NCBI GenBank assembly: GCA_021324775.1
Contig: JAJPIM010000043.1
Location: forward strand, 62,001-126,000
Origin: Gemmatimonadota bacterium
GTDB lineage: Bacteria; Gemmatimonadota; Gemmatimonadetes; Gemmatimonadales; Gemmatimonadaceae
DNA: 64,000 nucleotides
Reading direction: 5' to 3'
Part shown: in pieces, positions 26,653-35,029 of the stretch
Layout of the letters: each line of letters opens with the position of its first letter
How positions within the stretch are numbered: position 1 is the first letter of the stretch
Notes under the pieces: generated by a model
Told to the model about the DNA's origin: nothing
The model's database searches: none
What the model saw: the letters and a program-made list of their open reading frames with translations, nothing else
Program-made: the position numbers and the translations under genes

Positions 26653-27188
26653 AGAGACTGGTAGGCGTTGTATTGCGGGGTGCGCGCCGGCCGCGGGGTG
26701 TCCGCGGCCGTGCGCGTCTCGCGACGATGGCGATGGTCGTTGGGATGCTCGGGCCGGGGCCGACGATCGGCCCCTTCGACATTCCGCTGTACGGGACGCC
26801 GGCAACACCCGCGGCCAACGGGCATGGCCGGCTGGTATACGCCGACTCGCCGTTCGGGGTCGCGTTGACGCAGGACGGCCACGCGCGCTATGACGTTCAG
26901 GTGACCGCGGCCGGACTTCCGGCGCCAGCGAGCCTCGGCAAGTTCACGACGTTTGTGGCATGGGCGGTGACGCCTGATCTGGCGACCTGGAGCAAGCTCG
27001 GAACCGTGTCGAACGGGAGCTCCACGGTGGGACCGGTCGATCTCAACAAGTTCATTCTGGTCGTGACCGCCGAACCCGACTCGGCATCCACGGAGCACGC
27101 CGGACCGACGGTGCTGCACGGGATTTCGCCAAGTTCACTCCTGCAAAGATTCCTCATCCAGCCCGCATTTCACGGTATCATCGATTGA
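26649..27188 (+). CDS. exported protein of unknown function in multicopper-oxidase operon
   Basis: A 179-residue protein with a GTG start overlapping the upstream stop. A basic stretch (MKRLVGVVLRGARRPRGVRG) precedes a short hydrophobic segment (LATMAMVVGMLGPG), which could act as a signal anchor. The body contains VYADSPFGVALTQDGHARYDV, FTTFVAWAVTPDLATWSKLG and VDLNKFILVVTAEPD, which look like a beta-sandwich. I do not recognise the family. Translational coupling on both sides means it is probably an accessory protein of the LVIVD/oxidase pair. Confidence 0.65.
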   Translation: MKRLVGVVLRGARRPRGVRGRARLATMAMVVGMLGPGPTIGPFDIPLYGTPATPAANGHGRLVYADSPFGVALTQDGHARYDVQVTAAGLPAPASLGKFTTFVAWAVTPDLATWSKLGTVSNGSSTVGPVDLNKFILVVTAEPDSASTEHAGPTVLHGISPSSLLQRFLIQPAFHGIID

Positions 27189-29011
27189 TGCGCGTTGCTG
27201 GACGCGTGCGGGCTGCGGTAATCGGGGCGGCACTGGCCGTGGCGAGTGTCATCCCAACGCTCACGCGCGGCCAGCAGCCACCGCCGAAGCCTGCTCCTCC
27301 GCCCGGTACGTCTGGGATGTCCGGCATGTCAGGGATGTCCGGGATGGGGCCTGACAGCACGTCGAAGCAAGGGCCGGGCGCGGGCGGAACGGCGATGCCA
27401 GGCATGGCGATGCCAGGCATGGCAATGCCCATCCCCATGCCGCCGGGCATGCCCATGGTCCCGGGGTTAGTTGGCCTGACGCCCGGTGTCGCCCCATTTC
27501 TCCCGGGGGCAGGGGTCAACCCGATGCGGCTCCCGGAGGCAAAGCCGGCGGCAACCATGCGGCTCAAGACCGGTGACACGCTGGATCTCACGGCGATGCT
27601 GGTGCGCCGTACGATCAAGGGCCGACAGGTCGCGATGTACGGCTACAACGGCCAGGTGCCCGGCCCGCTCATCCGCGTCCCGCAGAACGCCACGATCGTC
27701 GTGCGGTTTCACAACCGCATCGATCTTCCGAGCGCGGTCCACTGGCATGGTGTCCGGCTCGACAACCGATACGATGGCACGCCGGGCGTGACGCAGGCCC
27801 CGGTGGAACCCGGTGACAGCTTCGAGTACCGCGTGCACTTTCCGGACGCGGGCCTGTACTGGTACCACCCGCACGTGCGCGAGGACATCGAACAGGCCAT
27901 GGGCTTGTTCGGCAACATGATCGTGGATTCACCGGATTCCGCGTACTATTCGCCCGCGAATCGCGAGCAGACACTGGTACTCGACGATCTCCTCGTCAAC
28001 GCGGACACGCTCATTCCGTTCGGACGGGAGGGCCCCGATTTCGCGCTGATGGGGCGGGTCGGGAGTCTCGTGCTGGTGAATGGCGGGACGCGCGACACAG
28101 TGCACGCCCACTCAGGCGAGGTGGTCCGCTTTTACCTCACCAACGTCGCGAGCTCGCGGACCTTCAACGTCTCATTCGGCGATGCACCGATGAAGGTGCT
28201 CGCGTCCGACGTCAGTCGCTTCGAGCATGAAGAACGGGTGCCGAGTGTCGTGATGGCGCCGGCCGAGCGCTACATCATCGAGGTGCGGTTCGACCATCCG
28301 GGGCAATACGCGCTCGTGAACTCCGTCCAGGCCATCAATCACTACAAGGGTGAGTTCGATCCGGAGGTGGACACGCTTGGCATCGTCACCGTGGACGCGG
28401 CGCCGGCGACGCCGGACTACGGACATGAGTTCGCCACGTTGCGCGCGAATCCCGCGGTCTCGAAGGACATCGACCGCTTTCGCCCGTATTTCAACAAGGC
28501 TCCCGACAAGCGATTCACACTGACGATGAGCACCGGCGGGCTCCCACTCGCAACCGTGCAATTCATGGACATCGACACGGCGTACTACGCACCCGTCGAG
28601 TGGGTCGATGCGATGCCCGACATGAACTGGCTCTCCACAAGCCGGCAGGTGCACTGGTTGATCCGGGACCAGGCAACCGGCAAAGACAACATGGACATCG
28701 ACTGGCATGTGCCGGTTGGCTCGATCGTCAAAGTACAGATCTTCAACGACCCGAAGTCGTTTCACCCGATGCAGCACCCCATACATCTGCACGGCCAGCG
28801 CATGCTGGTCGTGGCGCGTGACGGCGTCGCGACCCGCGATCTCGTATGGAAGGACACCGTGATCATCCCGGTCGGGTCGACGGTGGATCTGCTGATTGAT
28901 GCGTCCAACCCCGGCGTCTGGATGATGCACTGCCACATCGCGGAGCATCTGGAGTCGGGGATGATGACGGCGTTGCGTGTCGATCCGCCCGCGGGAGCGG
29001 CGCACCAATAA
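27188..29011 (+). CDS. Met-rich multicopper oxidase
   Basis: A 607-residue secreted cupredoxin enzyme that oxidises a substrate (possibly Cu(I) or a phenolic) while reducing oxygen to water. All four copper motifs are visible: HWHG at residue 185, YWYHPHVRED, HPIHLHGQRM and HCHIAEHLESGM, the last carrying the type 1 site. Between signal peptide and first domain lies an unusual Met/Gly/Pro region with GMSGMSGMSGMG and three GMAMP units, similar in character to the methionine inserts of CueO and CopA, which suggests copper sensing or cuprous oxidase activity. The ATG at 27188 shares a base with the previous stop; TTG at 27185 is the alternative. Confidence 0.9.
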   Translation: MRVAGRVRAAVIGAALAVASVIPTLTRGQQPPPKPAPPPGTSGMSGMSGMSGMGPDSTSKQGPGAGGTAMPGMAMPGMAMPIPMPPGMPMVPGLVGLTPGVAPFLPGAGVNPMRLPEAKPAATMRLKTGDTLDLTAMLVRRTIKGRQVAMYGYNGQVPGPLIRVPQNATIVVRFHNRIDLPSAVHWHGVRLDNRYDGTPGVTQAPVEPGDSFEYRVHFPDAGLYWYHPHVREDIEQAMGLFGNMIVDSPDSAYYSPANREQTLVLDDLLVNADTLIPFGREGPDFALMGRVGSLVLVNGGTRDTVHAHSGEVVRFYLTNVASSRTFNVSFGDAPMKVLASDVSRFEHEERVPSVVMAPAERYIIEVRFDHPGQYALVNSVQAINHYKGEFDPEVDTLGIVTVDAAPATPDYGHEFATLRANPAVSKDIDRFRPYFNKAPDKRFTLTMSTGGLPLATVQFMDIDTAYYAPVEWVDAMPDMNWLSTSRQVHWLIRDQATGKDNMDIDWHVPVGSIVKVQIFNDPKSFHPMQHPIHLHGQRMLVVARDGVATRDLVWKDTVIIPVGSTVDLLIDASNPGVWMMHCHIAEHLESGMMTALRVDPPAGAAHQ

Positions 29012-29342
29012 TCCGCGGCGTCAGCTCGATGACGCGAGATTGCTGCGGTCCATGAGAAACCGGCGGACATCGGGATCGGAGGCCAAGCCGATCGCGCGGA
29101 GGTACGCGTCGTGTGGCGGGACCGTGAAATGGCGGCCCGGCAAGATCCCGGCGGCCGAACCGGGCCTGGAGCGGCCTTGAACCGCGTCGCCTTCTAACTT
29201 ATGCCTGATACGGTAGGAGCGCCGGCGCCGTAGACACACCCATCGCCTGAGGGACGGATGCCTGCTCTCGATGGTCGCCCGCATGGCGATTCGTGGCAAC
29301 GCCGATGAGGCCGTCGTGCTCTAACCCGGGGGCTCACCGCCG
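29012..29342. other. intergenic stretch without a convincing gene
   Basis: 331 bases between the multicopper oxidase and xdhC. A minus-strand frame of 92 codons (29021-29299) has no recognisable domain, an Arg-rich N-terminal half and no clear ribosome-binding site. It could be a small unknown gene but I would not call it. No hairpin with a U-tract was found after the oxidase stop. Confidence 0.4.
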
Positions 29343-30473
29343 ATGATACACTGGAAGGAGACCGCTGACATTGCCCGTCGTCTTACGGACCTGTCGGCGC
29401 AGGGACGGAAGGCAGCGCTCGCAACTGTGGTGCACATCTCCGGATCAGCCTACCGGCGTCCCGGCGCCAAACTGCTCATCGAGGAAACCGGAGGGGGCAT
29501 CGGCAGCGTGAGTGGCGGCTGCCTCGAGGCCGATGTCCGGGCGGCGGCGGCCGATGTAATGGCGGCTGGCCGCCCGTCGCTCCGCCACTACGATACCGGT
29601 GAAGACGACGCCGCGTGGGGCCTTGGCCTCGGGTGCAATGGCGAGGTCGACATCCTCGTGCAACCGGCGACTCAGGGACCGTTCGCGGCAGTCGCGGAAC
29701 CGCTGCAACGGTTGCTGGCGGGCGATGTCCCCGTCGCACTACTCACCGTGATCGCCGATGGTGCGCTGATGGGTGCCGCGATGGCGATAGAATGTTCCGA
29801 CGGCAGCGACTATGCCTCGCGGGGTGGCTCCGTAATCGGTTCGCTCGGCTCGGCGGATCTCGACCGCCAGGCGGCCGATCGTGCGCGGCAACTGGCGGAG
29901 AGCGGGCGATCGGCCGTAGAGGTCATCGGTGGGCGGAAAGTGTTCGTCGAGATCCTGCGGCCCGCTCCGCATCTCGTCGTCTGTGGCGCGGGACCCGATG
30001 CGCGGCCCCTGGTCGCGTACGCCGCCGCCGCGGGTTTCCGGGTCGCCGTGTTCGACCATCGCGAGGGTTTCCTGCCGGCGGAGTGGTTCCCGGACGCGAA
30101 GCAACGCGTCTTGGCGCGCCCCGAGGACGAACGCATCCCGCTGCCCGAGCCGGCGCAATCGCTCGCGGTGGTGAAAATGCATTCGCTCGTTCACGACCGC
30201 GCGTGGCTGCGACGGTTGCTGGGAGCGGGCTATCCATACATTGGCGTACTCGGACCCAAGAGGCGGACGGCGTCCATCCTTCGCGACGCAGGGGGCGATT
30301 CGGGGAACGCCTCGCTGGCGGCCGATCGGGTGTTCGGGCCCGTCGGTCTCGATCTCGGTGCCGATGGCCCTGAGCAGGTCGCGATCAGTATTGTCGCGGA
30401 GCTGCTGGCGGTCGTCGCGAAGCGTGATGCCCGGCATCTGAGCGAGCGCCGTGACGCGATCCATGCCGCCTAG
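29343..30473 (+). CDS. XdhC/CoxI-family molybdenum cofactor insertion protein
   Basis: A 376-residue protein. The N-terminal XdhC domain has VHISGSAYRRPGAKLLI and GSVSGGCLEADVRAAA; the C-terminal Rossmann-like domain has HLVVCGAGPDARPLVAYAA and YIGVLGPKRRTASIL. XdhC proteins bind the molybdenum cofactor and help sulfurate and insert it into xanthine dehydrogenase-type enzymes or CO dehydrogenase. No molybdo-enzyme structural gene lies in this window, so its client is elsewhere. The 3' end overlaps a MobA-like nucleotidyltransferase, the usual partner that makes the dinucleotide form of the cofactor. Confidence 0.88.
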   Translation: MIHWKETADIARRLTDLSAQGRKAALATVVHISGSAYRRPGAKLLIEETGGGIGSVSGGCLEADVRAAAADVMAAGRPSLRHYDTGEDDAAWGLGLGCNGEVDILVQPATQGPFAAVAEPLQRLLAGDVPVALLTVIADGALMGAAMAIECSDGSDYASRGGSVIGSLGSADLDRQAADRARQLAESGRSAVEVIGGRKVFVEILRPAPHLVVCGAGPDARPLVAYAAAAGFRVAVFDHREGFLPAEWFPDAKQRVLARPEDERIPLPEPAQSLAVVKMHSLVHDRAWLRRLLGAGYPYIGVLGPKRRTASILRDAGGDSGNASLAADRVFGPVGLDLGADGPEQVAISIVAELLAVVAKRDARHLSERRDAIHAA

Positions 30474-31086
30474 CGCCGCGCCCGAAGCGGCGCGCAGCGG
30501 GCCGGTCGCGGGCCTGCTCCTCGCCGCGGGCACATCGAGCCGGATGGGGGCGAACAAGCTGTTGTTCGAGGTCGGCGGCCGATCCCTCTTGCGGAGCGCG
30601 GCGCTCCGTGCCGTGGAAGCAGGTCTCGCGCCGCTGTACGTCGTGCTCGGTCACGAAGCCGGGCAGGCCCGGCGTGAGCTCGACGATATCGGTTGCGAGA
30701 TCGTGCTCAATCGCGACTACGAGCTGGGCATTACGGCGTCGCTGACGACCGGGATATCGGCGCTCGCCTCACATGTACCCGCGGTCGTCGTCATGCTCGC
30801 TGACATGCCCTGTGTCGACGCGCCAATGATCGCCAGCCTCGTGGCTCGCTACCGCTCGACACCGGCGCCGCTCGTCATCTCCGACTACGAGGGCGTGAAC
30901 GCGCCGCCGGTCCTCTACGATCGGAGCTTGTTTGCCGAACTGCGATCACTGACTGGGGACAGCGGATGCGGGCGCCAAGTCGTGGCGCGGCACCGCTCCG
31001 AGGCGGAGGTGCTCCGGTGGCCCGCAGCGGCGCTCGCCGATATCGACGTCCCCGAGGATTTCGCCCGCGTGTCCGGAATGAAATAG
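30463..31086 (+). CDS. MobA-like molybdenum cofactor nucleotidyltransferase (MocA type)
   Basis: About 207 residues of an NTP transferase fold. The signature LLLAAGTSSRMGANKLLFEV contains the nucleotide-binding loop, and the metal motif is MLADMPCVD. This group attaches CMP (MocA) or GMP (MobA) to molybdopterin; MocA serves the xanthine dehydrogenase family and is the form usually found with xdhC. The start is either ATG 30463 (11-base overlap with xdhC, used here) or GTG 30451 (23-base overlap); neither has a clear Shine-Dalgarno. Confidence 0.85.
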   Translation: MPPSAAPEAARSGPVAGLLLAAGTSSRMGANKLLFEVGGRSLLRSAALRAVEAGLAPLYVVLGHEAGQARRELDDIGCEIVLNRDYELGITASLTTGISALASHVPAVVVMLADMPCVDAPMIASLVARYRSTPAPLVISDYEGVNAPPVLYDRSLFAELRSLTGDSGCGRQVVARHRSEAEVLRWPAAALADIDVPEDFARVSGMK

Positions 31087-31107
31087 CTCAGTGGTGCTGC
31101 AGTCCGG

Positions 31108-31911
31108 CTAGGCGCGGCGGGTCTGGCCCGGCGGCGCAACGATGAGTGGTCGCGCCCGCGCGTTCGGGTAGTCGAGCAGAAACACCCGGTCGTAGCTGCT
31201 GCGGTACGGGTGACGTGCGACGACGGGAGGAATGGCGGCGAGAGCCGGAGTGGGAGCCCGGTCGCCTCCGTCGATGCAGGCGCCATCGCGCTCGCCATCA
31301 TCATCACCGTCCACGACCGCAAGCAGCCACACGCCATTCGAACAGCGGCGGTATCCGTTGAACCCGGCATCCTTTGCATCGAGCGCCTGCTGAATGTCTT
31401 CGGCGCGGAGCGGAGGCGGCTGCACATCGCTGGCGAGCGACCAGCGCGATTCGCTGGAGTTACGATTCCGTAGCACCGTGAGCGCCGCGATGCCGTCCGG
31501 CCAGCGCGAGCCCGGTCGCACTGGGCGTCGCAGGAACAGTCCATGACCTGGCACCAGGCCGACCGTGGACACCTGACCCGCGAGCCACGTCGCGACGTCG
31601 TCGATGCTGCGTTCCGGAACCGGCAGGTTTGCGTCGGCCGCCACCAGCACCGTCACCGGTGGGCCGCCCTCCGTCTCGTATAGTCGCTCGGCGCGGTTGA
31701 TCAGGATGTCGCCGTGGCGTTCGATCAACTCCCGGCACTTCCTGATCTCATCAGGTTCCCGTGGGATTCGTGTGACCTCGATGCCCAACTCCCCGCTCGG
31801 GGTCGCGATGAGGCAGTCCGGCCCAGTGCCCAGGTGGGCGGAGCCGGGAGGGCAGTGTTCGCAGACCGTGCGAAAGCGGTCGATGTAGACATCGAGGTGT
31901 TCGGGTCGCAT
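31108..31911 (-). CDS. protein of unknown function, possible PD-(D/E)xK-like fold
   Basis: A 267-residue cytoplasmic protein that I do not recognise. The N-terminal part has GTGPDCLIATPSGELGIEVT, a PD-x-(8-15)-(D/E)x(K/T)-like arrangement seen in restriction-endonuclease-fold proteins, then two predicted helices (RKCRELIERHGDILINRAER) and a beta strand PVTVLVAADANLPVP. The C-terminal half ends YDRVFLLDYPNARARPLIV. An in-frame TTG at 31938 would add nine residues. DoxX lies 200 bases upstream in the same direction. The nuclease-fold idea is weak inference from one motif. Confidence 0.6.
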   Translation of the reverse strand: MRPEHLDVYIDRFRTVCEHCPPGSAHLGTGPDCLIATPSGELGIEVTRIPREPDEIRKCRELIERHGDILINRAERLYETEGGPPVTVLVAADANLPVPERSIDDVATWLAGQVSTVGLVPGHGLFLRRPVRPGSRWPDGIAALTVLRNRNSSESRWSLASDVQPPPLRAEDIQQALDAKDAGFNGYRRCSNGVWLLAVVDGDDDGERDGACIDGGDRAPTPALAAIPPVVARHPYRSSYDRVFLLDYPNARARPLIVAPPGQTRRA

Positions 31912-32110
31912 ATCGGAGAGACGTCCGAGCGGGCGCAAGGTATCCAGACCCCGTCCGGGACGTCGTCGGGGTCGCCAGGGTGATCCTTGGCGGCCCTCGG
32001 CGCCTCGACGCTACTCAGCCGGCTTGTCCTGGTGGCCCTCGCGTTGCGATTCCGGCGTTTCGATGCGGGGCACGCACGTGGCGCCCGCGAACGCCGTGCT
32101 ACAGCAGGCG

Positions 32111-32596
32111 CTACAGCAGGGATGAGGCTGGGGAGCCGCCCGAGTTGCGGTGCGCTCCCGCGGTAAGTGCGCGGTCTACCGACCATGCGCCACCACCCTT
32201 GACGATGACAATCAGACAGAGTGCCATCATCAGCAGGTGGAACTCGTAGCCCTCGCCGGTCTGCTTCCCCGTCCAGTTCATCAGGAATCCGTTCTGGTAG
32301 TGCACGAGGCCTACCGCGCCCAGCATCACGCACAGGATGCCGAATGCGGCGACCCGGCTCAGCAGGCCAATAATCAGCGCCAGTGCGCCGAAGAACTCGG
32401 CGATCGGATCGAGAACGGCAATTGCCATGGGGATGTGCAGTGTCTGGTGAAACGCCCCGACCACACTGGCGAAGCCGGGGCCGCCAAACCACCCGAGCAC
32501 TTTCTGGGCGCCATGCGGAAACATCACAACCCCGGCCGTGACTCGCGCGATCAGCGGGGCGACATCCGGGCGAGTCATGAGGAGCGAGGAACGCAT
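32111..32596 (-). CDS. DoxX-family membrane protein
   Basis: A 161-residue integral membrane protein with four TM helices: IARVTAGVVMFPHGAQKVLG, AVLDPIAEFFGALALIIGLL, VAAFGILCVMLGAVGLVHYQ and FHLLMMALCLIVIVKGGGAW. These carry the DoxX/DUF417-like pattern G-x-Q-K-V-L-G-W-F and the GYEFHLL loop. I chose the ATG at 32596 because the first helix follows about 10 residues later. DoxX relatives are variously linked to quinone-dependent oxidation or stress; the function is unknown here. Confidence 0.85.
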   Translation of the reverse strand: MRSSLLMTRPDVAPLIARVTAGVVMFPHGAQKVLGWFGGPGFASVVGAFHQTLHIPMAIAVLDPIAEFFGALALIIGLLSRVAAFGILCVMLGAVGLVHYQNGFLMNWTGKQTGEGYEFHLLMMALCLIVIVKGGGAWSVDRALTAGAHRNSGGSPASSLL

Positions 32597-32820
32597 GCGG
32601 TCCTCCGGCCGAGGGGGAACTGGTGGCGCCGAACCCGCCGAAACGTCCGCGAACGTAGCGGCAAGTGTCCGGCTCGGCCATGCCGGGGCCATGCCCGGGT
32701 AAATGTCCGGACTTGCTGGAGACACCGGGCACGGTTGGTCAGGTGGCAGGATGCGGGCCCGGACTCCCTCGGGCGGTGCTATCGCCCTACCTTACGAGCC
32801 TGACCCCATCAATCGAGCCC

Positions 32821-35010
32821 GTGGCCGAGCCGTCGAGAGAGCCTGAGGTCGTCGTCGAACCTACGAGTGCGTCGCCGGCCGACCGCCAGGCGCCGCCGCC
32901 GAAGCGTACGTCAGCGGGCGCTGCAGTGCGGGACACGCCTATTCCGCTGGCGCCACACGACCTCGCGGCGGAGCTGCGTGCGCACGGGAGCTGGCGGGCG
33001 ACGAGCTTGGGGCCATCTCCGGATCTGTCCGGCGTGGACCTGAGCGGAGAAGATCTTCGCGGCGTCGACTTCAGCGGTGCACCGCTGCAAGGCGCGAGCT
33101 TCGCCAACGCCGACCTCGTCGATGCGCAATTCGCATGGGCCGAGCTGGCCCACGCGGACTTCACGGGTGCCAGCGGATTGCTCGGGTCCCAGTTCGCGCG
33201 CGCCGACCTTCGCGGGTCGAGGATGCCGTCGTCGGTCCGGTTCGGCGCATTCGAGACGGCCAACGACACGGCGGAAGGCACGGGGAAGCTCTTCCTGACC
33301 GTCCTGCTAATCTGCGCGTATTCTTGGCTGACGATCAACTCGACCGTGGACAAGCAGTTGCTGACCGACACGGCGGTGTCAAAGCTGCCGATTCTGAACG
33401 CCGATATCCCGATCGTGAATTTCTACGCGCTGGTGCCGATCGCGCTCGTAGGGCTGTCGGTGATCGCGCTGCTGCAGGCGCAGCGGCTGTGGTCTGCGAT
33501 CGCGGCCGCCCCAGCGTCGCTGCCGGACGGTACGGCGATGGCGGATCGTGCCAGCGTCTGGCTGCTCGGACCGTGGGCCGCGGAACGGTTGGTGCCGCCG
33601 CACCGGGCGGGTGCGCTCGCCCGGCTACAGGCATGGCTCGCCATCATTGTCGGCTGGTGGATCGTGCCGGCCACGGTGGCCTGGTTCTGGGGGCGATACC
33701 TGCATCGCCACGATTGGACGGTGACCTGGATACAAATCGTGGCGCTGACGGTCGGCTCTACGGCGGCTGCCGGCTTTCTGAGTCTCGCGGTGGCGACGCT
33801 CCCGCGCCGGTACTCGCGGCCCGCGGACGCCGCCGCGGACAGCGGGAGTGGGAGGCGATGGGCCTACTGGTGGCGCCGTCTCCGGCCGTACGCGCCAACT
33901 GCATCGGTTGCGTTCATCGTCCCGATCGCATTCGGGGGCGCGTCGTACGCCGCGATCCACGGGGTTCATCGGCCGGCATCGAGCGGCGCCGTCCTGCAGC
34001 AGACGTCGACCGTGCAACCGGCTCTGAGTCTCGTGCACGCGGTTCCGGCGTTGCAGTCGAGTGTCCCCGAGATCATGTCGCACTTCGGGATGAGTTCCGT
34101 CGCGCAACTGGCGGAGGCCGAGATCTCGACGCGGCTTACGACCGGCGCCGCCGCCGACACGGGACTCGAGGCCAAGGCATCAGGGGCTCACCTCGTCGGA
34201 GCGGATCTTCGCTTCGCGTCGGGCGAGCGAGCGTATCTCGCGCTGAGCGACCTGCGGCGCGCCGATCTCCTGGGTGCGGATCTGTGGTCGGCAGATCTCC
34301 GCGGTGCCAACCTCACCGGGGCGAGTGTCGTGGGGTCGCTGTTGTTCAACGCGGATTTGCGGAAGGTCCGCGCCGGCGCGGGACCGGCCGCGGACCGCTC
34401 GGATACCGCGGCAGGCATCGCCTATGTGGATACACTCTTCTGCTCCCGCACGTTCTTCTCGGGCAGCAACCTGCGATATGCGCGCTTTTCGCGGGCCGAT
34501 GTCCGGGGCGCGGCGTTCAACGACGGCATGTTGCAGGGCGCGCAATTCTCGGGAGCGCGGCTCCATCACGCGACGTTCGACAACGCAGACCTCGACGGCG
34601 CGGATTTTCGCGGCGCGTATGGATTGACGCCGTCGCAGATTCTCGCGGCGCACCACGTCGAGGCGCTCTTTGATCCGCAATTGCTGGACGCCTTGAAGGC
34701 GCAGGCTCCCGCGCGTTTCGTGGGGTACGACTCGACGGCGATTGCGGCTGAGACGGAGCGGGAACGTCTGTCGGGCGAGCTCGAACCCGACAGTCTGGAC
34801 GCCCGGGCCCGGCATTCGCGCAATTCGGTCATTCGAACGGCATTCGACATCGGAGTGCCGGAGCCTCCCTCCCAGACCCAGATCGATACCTGGACTGCGC
34901 GCGGACATGTGGCGCCGGCCTCCATGGATGCGGTCCCGTACGGGTGTGTGATGAGCCGGACGACGCGGGAGGTGTCTCGCACCGCCGCGCCTACCCGTCC
35001 GGCGTCGTGA
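32821..35010 (+). CDS. pentapeptide-repeat membrane protein with split repeat domains
   Basis: About 729 residues. Two pentapeptide-repeat blocks of A(D/N)LxG type flank a membrane domain. Block 1 (SGVDLSGEDLRGVDFSGAPL, then ANADLVDAQFAWAEL) covers residues 60-135. Five TM helices follow (KLFLTVLLICAYSWLTIN, YALVPIALVGLSVIALL, LQAWLAIIVGWWIVPATVAW, IVALTVGSTAAAGFLSLAVA, ASVAFIVPIAFGGASYAA). Block 2 (LRRADLLGADLWSADLRGAN, then ADVRGAAF and NADLDGADFRGAY) covers about 455-600. The start is uncertain: GTG 32821 is used, GTG 32743 and 32665 are in frame upstream. Function unknown. Confidence 0.75.
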   Translation: MAEPSREPEVVVEPTSASPADRQAPPPKRTSAGAAVRDTPIPLAPHDLAAELRAHGSWRATSLGPSPDLSGVDLSGEDLRGVDFSGAPLQGASFANADLVDAQFAWAELAHADFTGASGLLGSQFARADLRGSRMPSSVRFGAFETANDTAEGTGKLFLTVLLICAYSWLTINSTVDKQLLTDTAVSKLPILNADIPIVNFYALVPIALVGLSVIALLQAQRLWSAIAAAPASLPDGTAMADRASVWLLGPWAAERLVPPHRAGALARLQAWLAIIVGWWIVPATVAWFWGRYLHRHDWTVTWIQIVALTVGSTAAAGFLSLAVATLPRRYSRPADAAADSGSGRRWAYWWRRLRPYAPTASVAFIVPIAFGGASYAAIHGVHRPASSGAVLQQTSTVQPALSLVHAVPALQSSVPEIMSHFGMSSVAQLAEAEISTRLTTGAAADTGLEAKASGAHLVGADLRFASGERAYLALSDLRRADLLGADLWSADLRGANLTGASVVGSLLFNADLRKVRAGAGPAADRSDTAAGIAYVDTLFCSRTFFSGSNLRYARFSRADVRGAAFNDGMLQGAQFSGARLHHATFDNADLDGADFRGAYGLTPSQILAAHHVEALFDPQLLDALKAQAPARFVGYDSTAIAAETERERLSGELEPDSLDARARHSRNSVIRTAFDIGVPEPPSQTQIDTWTARGHVAPASMDAVPYGCVMSRTTREVSRTAAPTRPAS

Positions 35011-35029
35011 CGGCCGCACCGCGGGCGCC

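Noticed and set aside
27320..27460. Short repeated units suggesting a repeat array or CRISPR
   Set aside because: They are codons for Met/Gly/Pro repeats of the multicopper oxidase, in frame and without spacer structure.
29021..29299. 92-codon minus-strand frame between the multicopper oxidase and xdhC
   Set aside because: No domain, weak start and Arg-rich beginning; listed as intergenic instead.
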